Assembly (NCBI GenBank): GCA_002324875.1
Contig: NTJG01000022.1
Coordinates: 1-41,367, forward strand
DNA: 41,367 nt
Source: Lysobacteraceae bacterium NML93-0793
GTDB taxonomy: Bacteria; Pseudomonadota; Gammaproteobacteria; Xanthomonadales; Xanthomonadaceae
Direction of reading: 5' to 3'
The translations under genes were made by a program, and so were the position numbers. The notes under the pieces were generated by a model, which was given only the letters and a program-made list of their open reading frames with translations, had not been told where the DNA came from and did not search any database. How positions within the stretch are numbered: position 1 is the first letter of the stretch; every line of letters begins with the position of its first letter. Shown here piece after piece: positions 10,279-17,337 of the stretch.

Positions 10279-11512
10279 AACGCAGCGCCTCCGCCGGCGC
10301 GGTGCGCGCCGCGCGCCAGGCCGGATACAGGGTGGCGAGAAAGGCCATCGCCAGCGCGACCACTGCGATCATGACCACGTCGCTGGACTGCAGATCGATC
10401 GGCAGCCCGGTCACGTAATAGACGTCCTCGGGCATCAGCACGACGTTGAAGGTCTGCTCGATCGCACGAAGGATGTGCTCGAGATTGAAGGTCAGCAGCA
10501 GGCCGCCGCACACGCCCAGCACGGTGCCGATCACGCCGATCATCGTGCCCTGCACCATGAACACCTGCATCACTCCGCCCGGCGTGAGCCCCAGCGTGCG
10601 CAGGATGGCGATGTCGGCATGCTTGTCGGTCACCAGCATCACCTGGGAATTGAGCAGCGAGAACGCACCCATCAGGATGATCAGCGACAGCAGGATTCCG
10701 ATCATCGTCTTCTCGAGCTTCAGCGCCCGGAACATGTTCGCGTTCTCGCTGCTCCAGTCGCTCACCCGGTAGACACCGCCGAGGCGTTGCACCAGATCAC
10801 GGGTGACCTGCTGGGCCTGGTCCATGTCGTGCAGCTTGAGTCGCACGCCGGTCACGCCCTCGCCGATGCGCAGCAGGCGCTGTGCATCCTGCAGGTTGAC
10901 CACGGCCAGACGACGGTCGAAATCCTGGTAACCGGCCTCGAAGATGCCGCTGACGTTGAAGCGTTTGAGCTGGGGCACCGCGCCCATCGGCGTGACCTGG
11001 AAGTCGGTGGTGACGATGACGCTGTCGCCCACGCCGACGCCCAGCCACAGCGCCAGCTCCCGGCCGAGCACGATGTTGAAGCTGCCGGGCTGCAGATCCG
11101 CGAGTTCGCCGACGACCATCGAGGTGCCGAGTTCGGACACCTGCACCTCGTCGTCGGGCGAGATCGCGCGCACCGCAGCCGGCTCGTTGCGACGGCCGCG
11201 CAGCAGGGCCTGCGTGTCGACATAGGGCGCTGCGCCGGCGACGCGCGGGTCTTCGCGGGCGACGTCGATCGCACGCGCCCAGTTCTGCAGCGTGTCGCCG
11301 TCGGCGCTGATGGTCGCGTGCGCGACCATGCCGAGCATGCGGTCGCGGATCTCCTTCTGGAAGCCGCTCATCACGGCCAGCGTCGTGATCAGCACGGTCA
11401 CACCGATCGCGATCGCGAAAATCGACGCCAGGGAAATGAAGGAGATGAAACCGTTGCGGCGCTTGGCGCGCAGATAGCGCAGGCCGATGGCGGCGGGAAT
11501 GGGTCTGAGCAT
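10271..11512 (-). CDS. lolC: Lipoprotein-release ABC transporter permease LolC/LolE
   Basis: 413 residues. It is the membrane subunit of the Lol complex, with four membrane helices: one at about 20-50 after the [20 protein letters not shown] start, then three near the C-terminus ending at [19 protein letters not shown]. The region between helix 1 and helix 2 is a MacB-like periplasmic domain. Only one permease gene accompanies lolD here, so it may be a single LolF-type subunit or the lolE copy may be elsewhere; sequence alone does not decide. It is 69 nt downstream of ygfX on the same strand and could belong to the long sdh transcript or have its own start. Confidence 0.92.
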   Translation of the reverse strand: MLRPIPAAIGLRYLRAKRRNGFISFISLASIFAIAIGVTVLITTLAVMSGFQKEIRDRMLGMVAHATISADGDTLQNWARAIDVAREDPRVAGAAPYVDTQALLRGRRNEPAAVRAISPDDEVQVSELGTSMVVGELADLQPGSFNIVLGRELALWLGVGVGDSVIVTTDFQVTPMGAVPQLKRFNVSGIFEAGYQDFDRRLAVVNLQDAQRLLRIGEGVTGVRLKLHDMDQAQQVTRDLVQRLGGVYRVSDWSSENANMFRALKLEKTMIGILLSLIILMGAFSLLNSQVMLVTDKHADIAILRTLGLTPGGVMQVFMVQGTMIGVIGTVLGVCGGLLLTFNLEHILRAIEQTFNVVLMPEDVYYVTGLPIDLQSSDVVMIAVVALAMAFLATLYPAWRAARTAPAEALRYE

Positions 11513-11581
11513 GGAGGTCCGTCGTGAGGGCGGCGCGCTGTCGGCGCGTCACTCGCCGTCCGGGGCCCCGCCGGGCGACGG

Positions 11582-11983
11582 CTATGGTGCCATCGATTCC
11601 GTCTGCGGTGGCGCCGTCAACGCGGCCGAGGCCAGACGCAGTTCACGTCGCGGCCCCGTTGGCAGCGTATCGGGCCACCACAGCAGCGTGCGGCGGCGCC
11701 GACCCTCTCGCCAGTCGAGGCGGACGATCGGCCCGCGCCAGTGCAGGCGCGGCTCGTCGAGGCGCTGGCCGTCGAGAAACACCGCCCCGCCGGCGTCGAT
11801 CACCAGAGCCCGGCGCGGGCGACGCGATTCGCTCAGGATCATCCGTGCCCCCGAGATCAGCAGGCCCGGAATCGCGATCCACGCAAGCGCCCGCGGCAGC
11901 TCGGACAGCAGCATCGACAGGCAGGCGCAGACGGTCAGCGCGGCGAGCGCAGCCATCAGCACACGCGACGGGTACCAGGTCAC
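11582..11983 (-). CDS. ygfX: YgfX/CptA-like membrane protein
   Basis: 133 residues if read from GTG 11983. Two close hydrophobic helices (about 8-26 and 31-48) are followed by a soluble beta-rich part with GAVFLDGQRLDEPRLHW and LLWWPDTLP, the layout of YgfX. In Escherichia coli ygfX lies beside sdhE (ygfY); the product has been described as a toxin-like partner of SdhE affecting the cytoskeleton, though that role is debated. Here it follows sdhE directly, its start lying just past the sdhE stop. An ATG overlapping the sdhE stop (12000) is out of frame, so GTG 11983 or a nearby GTG/ATG is the likely start. Confidence 0.7.
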   Translation of the reverse strand: MTWYPSRVLMAALAALTVCACLSMLLSELPRALAWIAIPGLLISGARMILSESRRPRRALVIDAGGAVFLDGQRLDEPRLHWRGPIVRLDWREGRRRRTLLWWPDTLPTGPRRELRLASAALTAPPQTESMAP

Positions 11984-11999
11984 GCGCGCGGACGCGCCA

Positions 12000-12257
12000 T
12001 CAGACGTCGTGCGGAAGCGCGCGGATCGATTGGACGAGGGTGTCGAGGTCGGCATCGTCGGGGCGGTCGTGGCCGAGGAACCACTTCCACAACCTATCGT
12101 CCTCGCAGTCCAGCAGCCGTCGGAAAACCGCCCGCTCGGATTCGGACGACACCGCCCAGCGCTGGTCGAGCCAACGCTCGAACAGACGATCGAGTTCACG
12201 CATGCCGCGTCGGCTGCGCCAGCGCAGGCGGCGGAGTTCGAGGGCGTCGTCAGACAT
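12000..12257 (-). CDS. sdhE: FAD assembly factor SdhE
   Basis: 85 residues. SdhE (YgfY/SDHAF2 family) binds apo-SdhA and promotes covalent attachment of FAD. The RGMRE sequence near residue 17 is the family's RGxxE motif, followed by [12 protein letters not shown] and the LWKWFLGH segment typical of the five-helix fold. ATG 12257 is chosen because GGAG (12267-12270 on the plus strand as CTCC) sits about 9 nt upstream. A TTG 21 nt earlier is in frame but lies inside the preceding gene. The start overlaps the 3' end of the MAPEG-like gene by 8 nt. Its place in the sdh operon fits its job. Confidence 0.92.
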   Translation of the reverse strand: MSDDALELRRLRWRSRRGMRELDRLFERWLDQRWAVSSESERAVFRRLLDCEDDRLWKWFLGHDRPDDADLDTLVQSIRALPHDV

Positions 12258-12681
12258 CGGCGGATACTCCGTAGGCAAGCCGTGCCCGCAGCATGATCAG
12301 GAACAGGGTGCCGCAGATGAAGGCGATGAAACGCGGTACCACGCGATTGTCGATGCACTGGATCGCGCTGTGCACGACGCGCCACGCGACGAGCAGCCAG
12401 GCCAGTACCTGCACGTCCGTCGATGCCAGGCCGGTCGCATATGCGAGCACCAGCGCAACATGGAACAGAACCGGCAGTTCCAGCAGGTGGCGGAAATCAA
12501 CGCTCGCGGCGCTGTCGGTCAGCTGCCGGGCGGACCGCAAGGACGTCGGCACCCCACCCGGCGTGCTCCGCTCCCGGCGCATCTGCCGGAACCGGCGACG
12601 GTACATCTCGGCCATGACCACGAAGGTCAGGCCGGCCAGGGCGAACCCCGGCCACAGCATCGCCGTCTGCGACGGCGTCAC
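12250..12681 (-). CDS. MAPEG-like membrane protein inside the sdh operon
   Basis: 143 residues from GTG 12681, or 136 from ATG 12660; neither has a strong ribosome site. About four hydrophobic helices are visible. The sequence [17 protein letters not shown] matches the RxxHxxxxxxxNxxxxR signature of the MAPEG superfamily (membrane-associated proteins in eicosanoid and glutathione metabolism), and GTLFLIML follows as the last helix. Bacterial MAPEG proteins include glutathione transferases/peroxidases, but many have no known activity. The gene begins 4 nt after sdhB and overlaps sdhE by 8 nt, so it is clearly co-translated with the succinate dehydrogenase genes. Function here is unknown; a role in the membrane or in redox protection is only inference. 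Confidence 0.7.
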   Translation of the reverse strand: MTPSQTAMLWPGFALAGLTFVVMAEMYRRRFRQMRRERSTPGGVPTSLRSARQLTDSAASVDFRHLLELPVLFHVALVLAYATGLASTDVQVLAWLLVAWRVVHSAIQCIDNRVVPRFIAFICGTLFLIMLRARLAYGVSADV

Positions 12682-12685
12682 GGCC

Positions 12686-13468
12686 TCAGCCGCGACGCGC
12701 CAGCATCAGCCGCTTGATTTCGCCGATCGCCTTCGCCGGATTCAGGCCCTTCGGGCAGGTCCGCGCGCAGTTCATGATGGTGTGGCAGCGGTAGAGCTTG
12801 AACGGATCCTCGAGATCGTCCAGACGCGCACCGGTATCTTCGTCGCGGCTGTCGATGATCCAGCGGTACGCCTGCAGCAGCACGGCGGGCCCGAGGTAGC
12901 GGTCGCCGTTCCACCAGTAGCTCGGGCAACTGGTCGTGCAGCAGGCGCACAGGATGCACTCGTACAGACCATCGAGCTTGGCGCGGTCTTCCTTGGACTG
13001 CAGACGCTCGCGATCCGGCGGTGCCGCGCTCTGGGTGCGGATCCAAGGCTGGATCGACGCGTACTGCGCGTAGAAGTGGGTCAGGTCGGGCACCAGATCC
13101 TTGACCACTTCCATGTGCGGAAGCGGATAGATCGGCACCTCGTCCTTCTTGCAGTCCTCGATCGCGCGCGTGCAGGCCAGCGTGTTCGTGCCGTCGATGT
13201 TCATCGCGCACGAACCGCAGATGCCCTCGCGGCAGGAACGGCGGAAGGTCAGTGTCGGATCGATCTCGTTCTTGATCTTGATCAGCGCGTCGAGAACCAT
13301 CGGCCCGCACTTGTCGAGGTCGATCTCGTAGGTGTCCGTGGACGGGTTGCGGCCGTCATCGGGATTCCAGCGGTAGACCTTGAAGGTACGCGTGCGCTTG
13401 GCGCCCGTGGCCGGGAAGTGCCGGCCCTGCTGCACCTTGGAATTCTTCGGGAGCGAAAATTCTGCCAT
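12686..13468 (-). CDS. sdhB: Succinate dehydrogenase iron-sulfur subunit
   Basis: 260 residues. It carries electrons from SdhA flavin to ubiquinone in complex II on the inner face of the membrane. The [2Fe-2S] ligands are Cys79, 84, 87 and 99 ([10 protein letters not shown] onward). The [4Fe-4S] ligands are Cys171, 174, 177 and 238, and the [3Fe-4S] ligands Cys181, 228 and 234, in the [17 protein letters not shown] and [14 protein letters not shown] motifs. All clusters are intact. No good ribosome-binding site precedes ATG 13468; the sequence immediately upstream is an AT-rich inverted repeat that fills the gap to sdhA. The N-terminus ([11 protein letters not shown]) agrees with xanthomonad SdhB, so the start is probably right. 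Confidence 0.97.
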   Translation of the reverse strand: MAEFSLPKNSKVQQGRHFPATGAKRTRTFKVYRWNPDDGRNPSTDTYEIDLDKCGPMVLDALIKIKNEIDPTLTFRRSCREGICGSCAMNIDGTNTLACTRAIEDCKKDEVPIYPLPHMEVVKDLVPDLTHFYAQYASIQPWIRTQSAAPPDRERLQSKEDRAKLDGLYECILCACCTTSCPSYWWNGDRYLGPAVLLQAYRWIIDSRDEDTGARLDDLEDPFKLYRCHTIMNCARTCPKGLNPAKAIGEIKRLMLARRG

Positions 13469-13477
13469 TTCGAGTCC

Positions 13478-13570
13478 GTGATTCGTTATTGGTAATTCGT
13501 GATTCGGAAAAGCGGGATTCGCATCGTCTTTGGCATGTACGAATCACCAATCACGAATCACCAATTACGG
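13478..13570. repeat. AT-rich inverted repeat between sdhA and sdhB
   Basis: The left arm (13478-13507) is a run of GTGATTCG / ATTGGTAATTCG units. The right arm (13540-13570) is its approximate inverse complement, GAATCACCAATCACGAATC and following bases. The arms could pair over roughly 25-30 nt with a loop of about 32 nt. Base composition is strikingly AT-rich for this genome. Runs of GATTC/GAATC words of this kind are, to my knowledge, frequent between genes in xanthomonad genomes. It lies within the sdh transcript, filling the 104-nt sdhA-sdhB gap up to the sdhB start. Confidence 0.8.
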
Positions 13571-13572
13571 CG

Positions 13573-15363
13573 TCAATACACGCGTGCTTTCGGCGGCACC
13601 GCTTCGACTTCATCGTCGAGCGTGTACATGTGCACCGGGCGGTAATCGATGGTGGTCTTGCCGGCATCGTCGAGCCAGCACAGCGTGTGCTTGTGCCAGT
13701 TCTCGTCGTCGCGGTCCGGGAAGTCCTCGTGGGCGTGGGCGCCGCGCGATTCCTTGCGGTTCTCGGCCGAAACGATCGTCACCAGCGCCTGGCCCAGCAG
13801 GTTCTGCAGTTCCAGTGTCTCCACCAGATCCGAGTTCCAGACCATCGAGCGATCGCTGACCTTGACGTCGGCGAACGAGGCATGGATCTCCCTGATCTTC
13901 TCGACGCCCTCGGCCAGCGTCTTGCTGGTGCGGAACACCGCGGCGTCGTTCTGCATCGTGCGCTGCATGTTGTCGCGGATGACCGACGTCGGCGTGCTGC
14001 CACTGGCGTTGCGCAGCGCGTCGAGATTCGACAGCGCCTTGTCGCAGGCATCCTTGGCCAGCGGCTTCTGCCGCGCGCTCGGAGTGATCGTCTCGGCGCA
14101 GCGGTTGGCGACCGCGCGGCCGAACACGACGAGATCGAGCAGCGAGTTCGAGCCCAGACGGTTGGCGCCATGGACCGACACGCACGCAGCCTCGCCGATC
14201 GCGTACAGGCCCGGCACCACCGCATCCGGATTGCCGTCCTTCAACTGCACGACTTCGCCGTGGTAGTTGGTCGGAATGCCGCCCATGTTGTAGTGGACCG
14301 TCGGGATCACCGGGATCGGCTGCTTCTCGACGTCGACGCCGGCGAAGATCCGCGCGCTCTCGGCGATGCCGGGCAGCTTTTCGTGGATCTCCTTCGGATC
14401 GAGGTGGGTCAGGTCCAGATGGATGTGGTCCTTGTGCTCACCGACGCCGCGGCCTTCGCGGATTTCCATCGTCATCGAACGCGAGACGACGTCGCGCGAG
14501 GCGAGGTCCTTCGCATTTGGCGCGTAGCGCTCCATGAAGCGCTCGCCGTTGGCGTTGCGCAGGATGCCGCCTTCGCCGCGCACGCCTTCGGTGATCAGGC
14601 AACCCGCGCCGTAGATGCCGGTCGGGTGAAACTGCACGAACTCCATGTCCTGCAGACCGAGGCCGGCGCGCAACGCCATGCCGCCGCCGTCACCGGTGCA
14701 GGTGTGGGCCGAGGTCGCGGAGAAGTAGGCGCGGCCGTAGCCGCCGGTCGCCAGCACCACACCCTGGGCGCGGAACAGGTGCAGCGTGCCTTCGGCCATG
14801 TCCAGTGCGAGCACGCCGCGGCAGGCGCCGTCCTCGTCCATGATCAGGTCGAGCGCGAAATACTCGATGAAGAAGCGCGCATCGTGCTTGAGCGACTGCT
14901 GGTACAGCGTGTGCAGGATCGCGTGGCCGGTGCGATCGGCCGCGGCGCAGGTGCGCTGGGCGATGCCCTTGCCGTAATGCGTGGTCATGCCGCCGAACGG
15001 GCGCTGGTAGATCTTGCCCTCCTCGGTGCGCGAGAACGGCACGCCCTGGTGCTCGAGCTCGATGATCGCGGGGATGGCCTCGCGGCACATGTACTGGATG
15101 GCGTCCTGGTCGCCCAGCCAGTCGGAACCCTTGATCGTGTCGTAGAAGTGGAAGCGCCAGTCGTCCTCGCCCATGTTGGCGAGCGCGGCCGAGATGCCGC
15201 CCTGCGCGGCGACGGTGTGCGAACGGGTCGGGAAGACCTTGGTCAGGCACGCGGTCTGCAAGCCCTTGTGGGCCAGGCCGAAGGTCGCGCGCAGACCGGC
15301 GCCGCCGGCGCCGACGACGATCATGTCGTAGGTGTGTTCGGTGATCTTGTAGGCGTTGGTCAT
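13573..15363 (-). CDS. sdhA: Succinate dehydrogenase flavoprotein subunit
   Basis: 596 residues. It oxidises succinate to fumarate with covalently bound FAD. The dinucleotide fold GAGGAGLRA (18-26) and the FAD-linked histidine in [11 protein letters not shown] (His49) are present, with the substrate-site segments [22 protein letters not shown] and [22 protein letters not shown] 15363 ([10 protein letters not shown]) is chosen over an upstream ATG that would run back through sdhD; it begins 7 nt after the sdhD stop. The gene is followed by an inverted repeat and then sdhB. Confidence 0.97.
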   Translation of the reverse strand: MTNAYKITEHTYDMIVVGAGGAGLRATFGLAHKGLQTACLTKVFPTRSHTVAAQGGISAALANMGEDDWRFHFYDTIKGSDWLGDQDAIQYMCREAIPAIIELEHQGVPFSRTEEGKIYQRPFGGMTTHYGKGIAQRTCAAADRTGHAILHTLYQQSLKHDARFFIEYFALDLIMDEDGACRGVLALDMAEGTLHLFRAQGVVLATGGYGRAYFSATSAHTCTGDGGGMALRAGLGLQDMEFVQFHPTGIYGAGCLITEGVRGEGGILRNANGERFMERYAPNAKDLASRDVVSRSMTMEIREGRGVGEHKDHIHLDLTHLDPKEIHEKLPGIAESARIFAGVDVEKQPIPVIPTVHYNMGGIPTNYHGEVVQLKDGNPDAVVPGLYAIGEAACVSVHGANRLGSNSLLDLVVFGRAVANRCAETITPSARQKPLAKDACDKALSNLDALRNASGSTPTSVIRDNMQRTMQNDAAVFRTSKTLAEGVEKIREIHASFADVKVSDRSMVWNSDLVETLELQNLLGQALVTIVSAENRKESRGAHAHEDFPDRDDENWHKHTLCWLDDAGKTTIDYRPVHMYTLDDEVEAVPPKARVY

Positions 15364-15370
15364 GTGGTTC

Positions 15371-15790
15371 TCAGCCCAGCAGTGCGATGCGCGCAATCGC
15401 GTACAGCGATGCGAGCGCGCCGGCGGCGCAGGCGAATGTGACGAGAAGCTGCAGGGTGATCTCCAGCGCACGCTGGTGGATGTAGTCCTCGATGATCACC
15501 TGCAGGCCGAGCTTGGCGTGCCAGAACATCGCGATCGCGAACAGCGCGAACGCGATCGCATTGAACGGACGCGCGAGCACCGTGTAGACGGTGGCCAGAT
15601 CCGCGCCGGCCAGCGACACCAGCGTGCCGATGAACCAGGCGACCAGCGGCACGAGGGCCACCGCGGTGACACGCTGCCACCAGAAATGCCCCGTGCCGGT
15701 CTTGCCCGATCCCAGACCCCGGGCGCGGCCGACGGGCGTGCGGAAATCGCGCGAACGCGCGACGTCGTCCGATGTCTTGGTCTCACTCAT
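15371..15790 (-). CDS. sdhD: Succinate dehydrogenase membrane anchor subunit
   Basis: 139 residues with three hydrophobic helices (about 37-56, 66-86 and 105-135). The segment [17 protein letters not shown] matches the HxxxGxxxIIEDY motif near the haem b and quinone site of SdhD. The polar N-terminus (about 1-33) is cytoplasmic. ATG 15790 overlaps the sdhC stop as ATGA. It forms the membrane part of complex II with SdhC. Confidence 0.93.
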   Translation of the reverse strand: MSETKTSDDVARSRDFRTPVGRARGLGSGKTGTGHFWWQRVTAVALVPLVAWFIGTLVSLAGADLATVYTVLARPFNAIAFALFAIAMFWHAKLGLQVIIEDYIHQRALEITLQLLVTFACAAGALASLYAIARIALLG

Positions 15791-16182
15791 GCCCCACCCC
15801 GCAGCGCGATGAACCAGATCGCGGCGGTCAGCACGACAGCGAGCGCGATCACGGTGTAGCCGGAGCGGTAGACCTCCGGAAGTTCGAAGCCCCAGCCCGC
15901 ATCCCACATCAGGTGCCGGATGCCGTTGAGCAGGTGGTAGACGAGGGCGAAGCTGACGGCGGCCAGCGCGAGCATGCCGAGCGGCGATGCCAGACACGCC
16001 GCAGCCGCGGCATACGTCTCGCCACCCTGGGCGACCGCGAGCAGCCACCAGGCCAGACCGAACGCGCCGATCGATGCGACGATGCCCGTCACGCGGTGCA
16101 TCAGGGACATCACCGACGTGATCTGCAGGCGATACAGCGTGCCGAGCATGAACGGTGACAAGGGACGGTTGCGGTGTGCCAT
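15787..16182 (-). CDS. sdhC: Succinate dehydrogenase cytochrome b556 subunit
   Basis: 131 residues, three hydrophobic helices. Family motifs include RPLSPFMLGTLYRLQITSVM followed by SLMHRVTGI, the quinone-site region, and YHLLNGIRHLMWDAG, which carries the haem-ligand histidine region. ATG 16182 is preceded by GAGGAG about 10 nt upstream, whereas an upstream in-frame ATG is not. It is the first of the four sdh structural genes and follows the SdhAF4-like gene on the same strand by 80 nt. Confidence 0.95.
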   Translation of the reverse strand: MAHRNRPLSPFMLGTLYRLQITSVMSLMHRVTGIVASIGAFGLAWWLLAVAQGGETYAAAAACLASPLGMLALAAVSFALVYHLLNGIRHLMWDAGWGFELPEVYRSGYTVIALAVVLTAAIWFIALRGGA

Positions 16183-16262
16183 CGCTGGCTGCTCTCCTCG
16201 CTGGCGGCGTCTCGCCGCGTGGCTGATGGTGCGGTTCCGCTCGTCGAGCACGACGGAACGGA

Positions 16263-16415
16263 TCAGAAATCGATACAACGCCCGTTCTTTTCCCAGTCGC
16301 CGTACCGCGTCGGCTCGGGGCCGTCGCGGCCGCCGACTTCCGGCTCGGGTGCGGGGACCGGCATCGGCGCCTGCGGCGTCTCCGCGTCCTCGCCTATGAT
16401 GTCGGGGTCGATCAT
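16263..16415 (-). CDS. DUF1674 / SdhAF4-like succinate dehydrogenase assembly factor
   Basis: 50 residues. The C-terminal block GPEPTRYGDWEKNGRCIDF is the diagnostic DUF1674 sequence, shared with mitochondrial SDHAF4, which binds free flavinylated SdhA and protects it before SdhB joins. The N-terminal half is acidic and Pro-rich (PQAPMPVPAPEPE), as in many bacterial members. ATG 16415 is chosen; an in-frame ATG 27 nt earlier would overlap the divergent ygfZ start. No ribosome site is seen, but TAGACT (16423-16428 on the complement) sits 7 nt before the ATG, compatible with a leaderless start. Lying directly upstream of sdhC, it puts a second assembly factor in the same cluster. Confidence 0.85.
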   Translation of the reverse strand: MIDPDIIGEDAETPQAPMPVPAPEPEVGGRDGPEPTRYGDWEKNGRCIDF

Positions 16416-16422
16416 CCGTTCA

Positions 16423-16428
16423 AGTCTA
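16423..16428 (-). promoter_or_regulatory. Possible -10 element for the sdh cluster
   Basis: TAGACT on the minus strand lies 7 nt before the ATG of the SdhAF4-like gene. With that spacing transcription would begin at or next to the start codon. No convincing -35 box was found. The only support is the match and the spacing. Confidence 0.3.
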
Positions 16429-16440
16429 GTTCCCAGCCCC

Positions 16441-17295
16441 ATGTCAGACAAGCCGCAGGCGGCGTTCGACGCGCCTTTCGCCCTTCCGGACCTCGCCGTC
16501 GTGACACTGTCCGGCCGCGATGCGGTCGCATTCGCGCAGGCCCAGTTCATGAGCGACGTCGCCGCACTGGCGCCCGGCCACTGGCACTGGAGTGGATGGC
16601 TGACGCCGAAAGGCCGGGTGATCGCATTGTTCGCGGTCCTGCGTCGGGATGCTGAATCTCTCTACGTGCTGCTGCACGATGCGGATCCCGCTGCCTTCGT
16701 CTCATCGCTGCAACGCTTCGTCTTCCGCAGCAAGGTCATGATCGGCATCGATCGCGACGCACACGTCTCGGGTGCATTGCGAATCCCGTCGGTGGCGCGC
16801 GGACACGAGGCCCACATCGACGGCGACGCCATCGAACTCGACCTCGGCACCGATGCGCATCCGCGCACCTTGCAGGTCGGCCCCACGGCCGCGCCGTCCG
16901 ATCCCGACGCCCACGCACGCTGGCGGGCGCTGGATATGGCCTTCGGCCTGCCGCGTCTTCCGGCCGACCAGGCGGACAGCTGGACCCCGCAGCAGCTGTC
17001 GCTCGACCGGCTGCGCGCCTTCAGCGTTCGCAAGGGCTGCTATCCGGGCCAGGAGATCGTCGCGCGCACGCACTTTCTCGGCCAGGTCCGTCGCGGCCTG
17101 GTGGCGCTCCGTGCTCCCGACGCGGCGCCGCGCGTGGGCGATGTGCAGCAGGACGGCAACACGATCGGCCGGCTGGTCTGCGCAGCGCAGGACCTGCGCC
17201 TCGCGGTGTTGCCCCTGGAGCGCGCCGAAACGCCACTGACTGTCGACGGCCTGCCTCTCGAGCCCGTCGCGCTGCTCGGCGGCCTCGCACGCTGA
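16441..17295 (+). CDS. ygfZ: Folate-binding Fe-S maintenance protein YgfZ
   Basis: 284 residues. YgfZ resembles the glycine-cleavage T protein and uses tetrahydrofolate to support repair or assembly of certain Fe-S enzymes. The signature KGCYPGQEIVARTHFLG is complete with its conserved Cys200. The N-terminal GcvT-like part begins at FALPDLAVVTLSGRDAVAF. ATG 16441 lies divergently from the SdhAF4-like gene with 25 nt between start codons. In E. coli ygfZ is adjacent to sdhE (ygfY) and ygfX; here those genes sit at the far end of the sdh operon. Succinate dehydrogenase is a plausible client, as inferred from the neighbourhood. Confidence 0.93.
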   Translation: MSDKPQAAFDAPFALPDLAVVTLSGRDAVAFAQAQFMSDVAALAPGHWHWSGWLTPKGRVIALFAVLRRDAESLYVLLHDADPAAFVSSLQRFVFRSKVMIGIDRDAHVSGALRIPSVARGHEAHIDGDAIELDLGTDAHPRTLQVGPTAAPSDPDAHARWRALDMAFGLPRLPADQADSWTPQQLSLDRLRAFSVRKGCYPGQEIVARTHFLGQVRRGLVALRAPDAAPRVGDVQQDGNTIGRLVCAAQDLRLAVLPLERAETPLTVDGLPLEPVALLGGLAR

Positions 17296-17337
17296 GCCCG
17301 GGCACCCGGCGCTCCCGCAGCTGCGCGCCTCGGGCCC

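Noticed and set aside
12000..12000. ATG overlapping the sdhE stop as the ygfX start
   Set aside because: It is out of frame with the YgfX-like protein; a GTG slightly downstream is in frame.
13489..15441. A 650-codon open frame antisense to sdhA
   Set aside because: It mirrors sdhA exactly and begins inside the AT-rich repeat; no motif or ribosome site.
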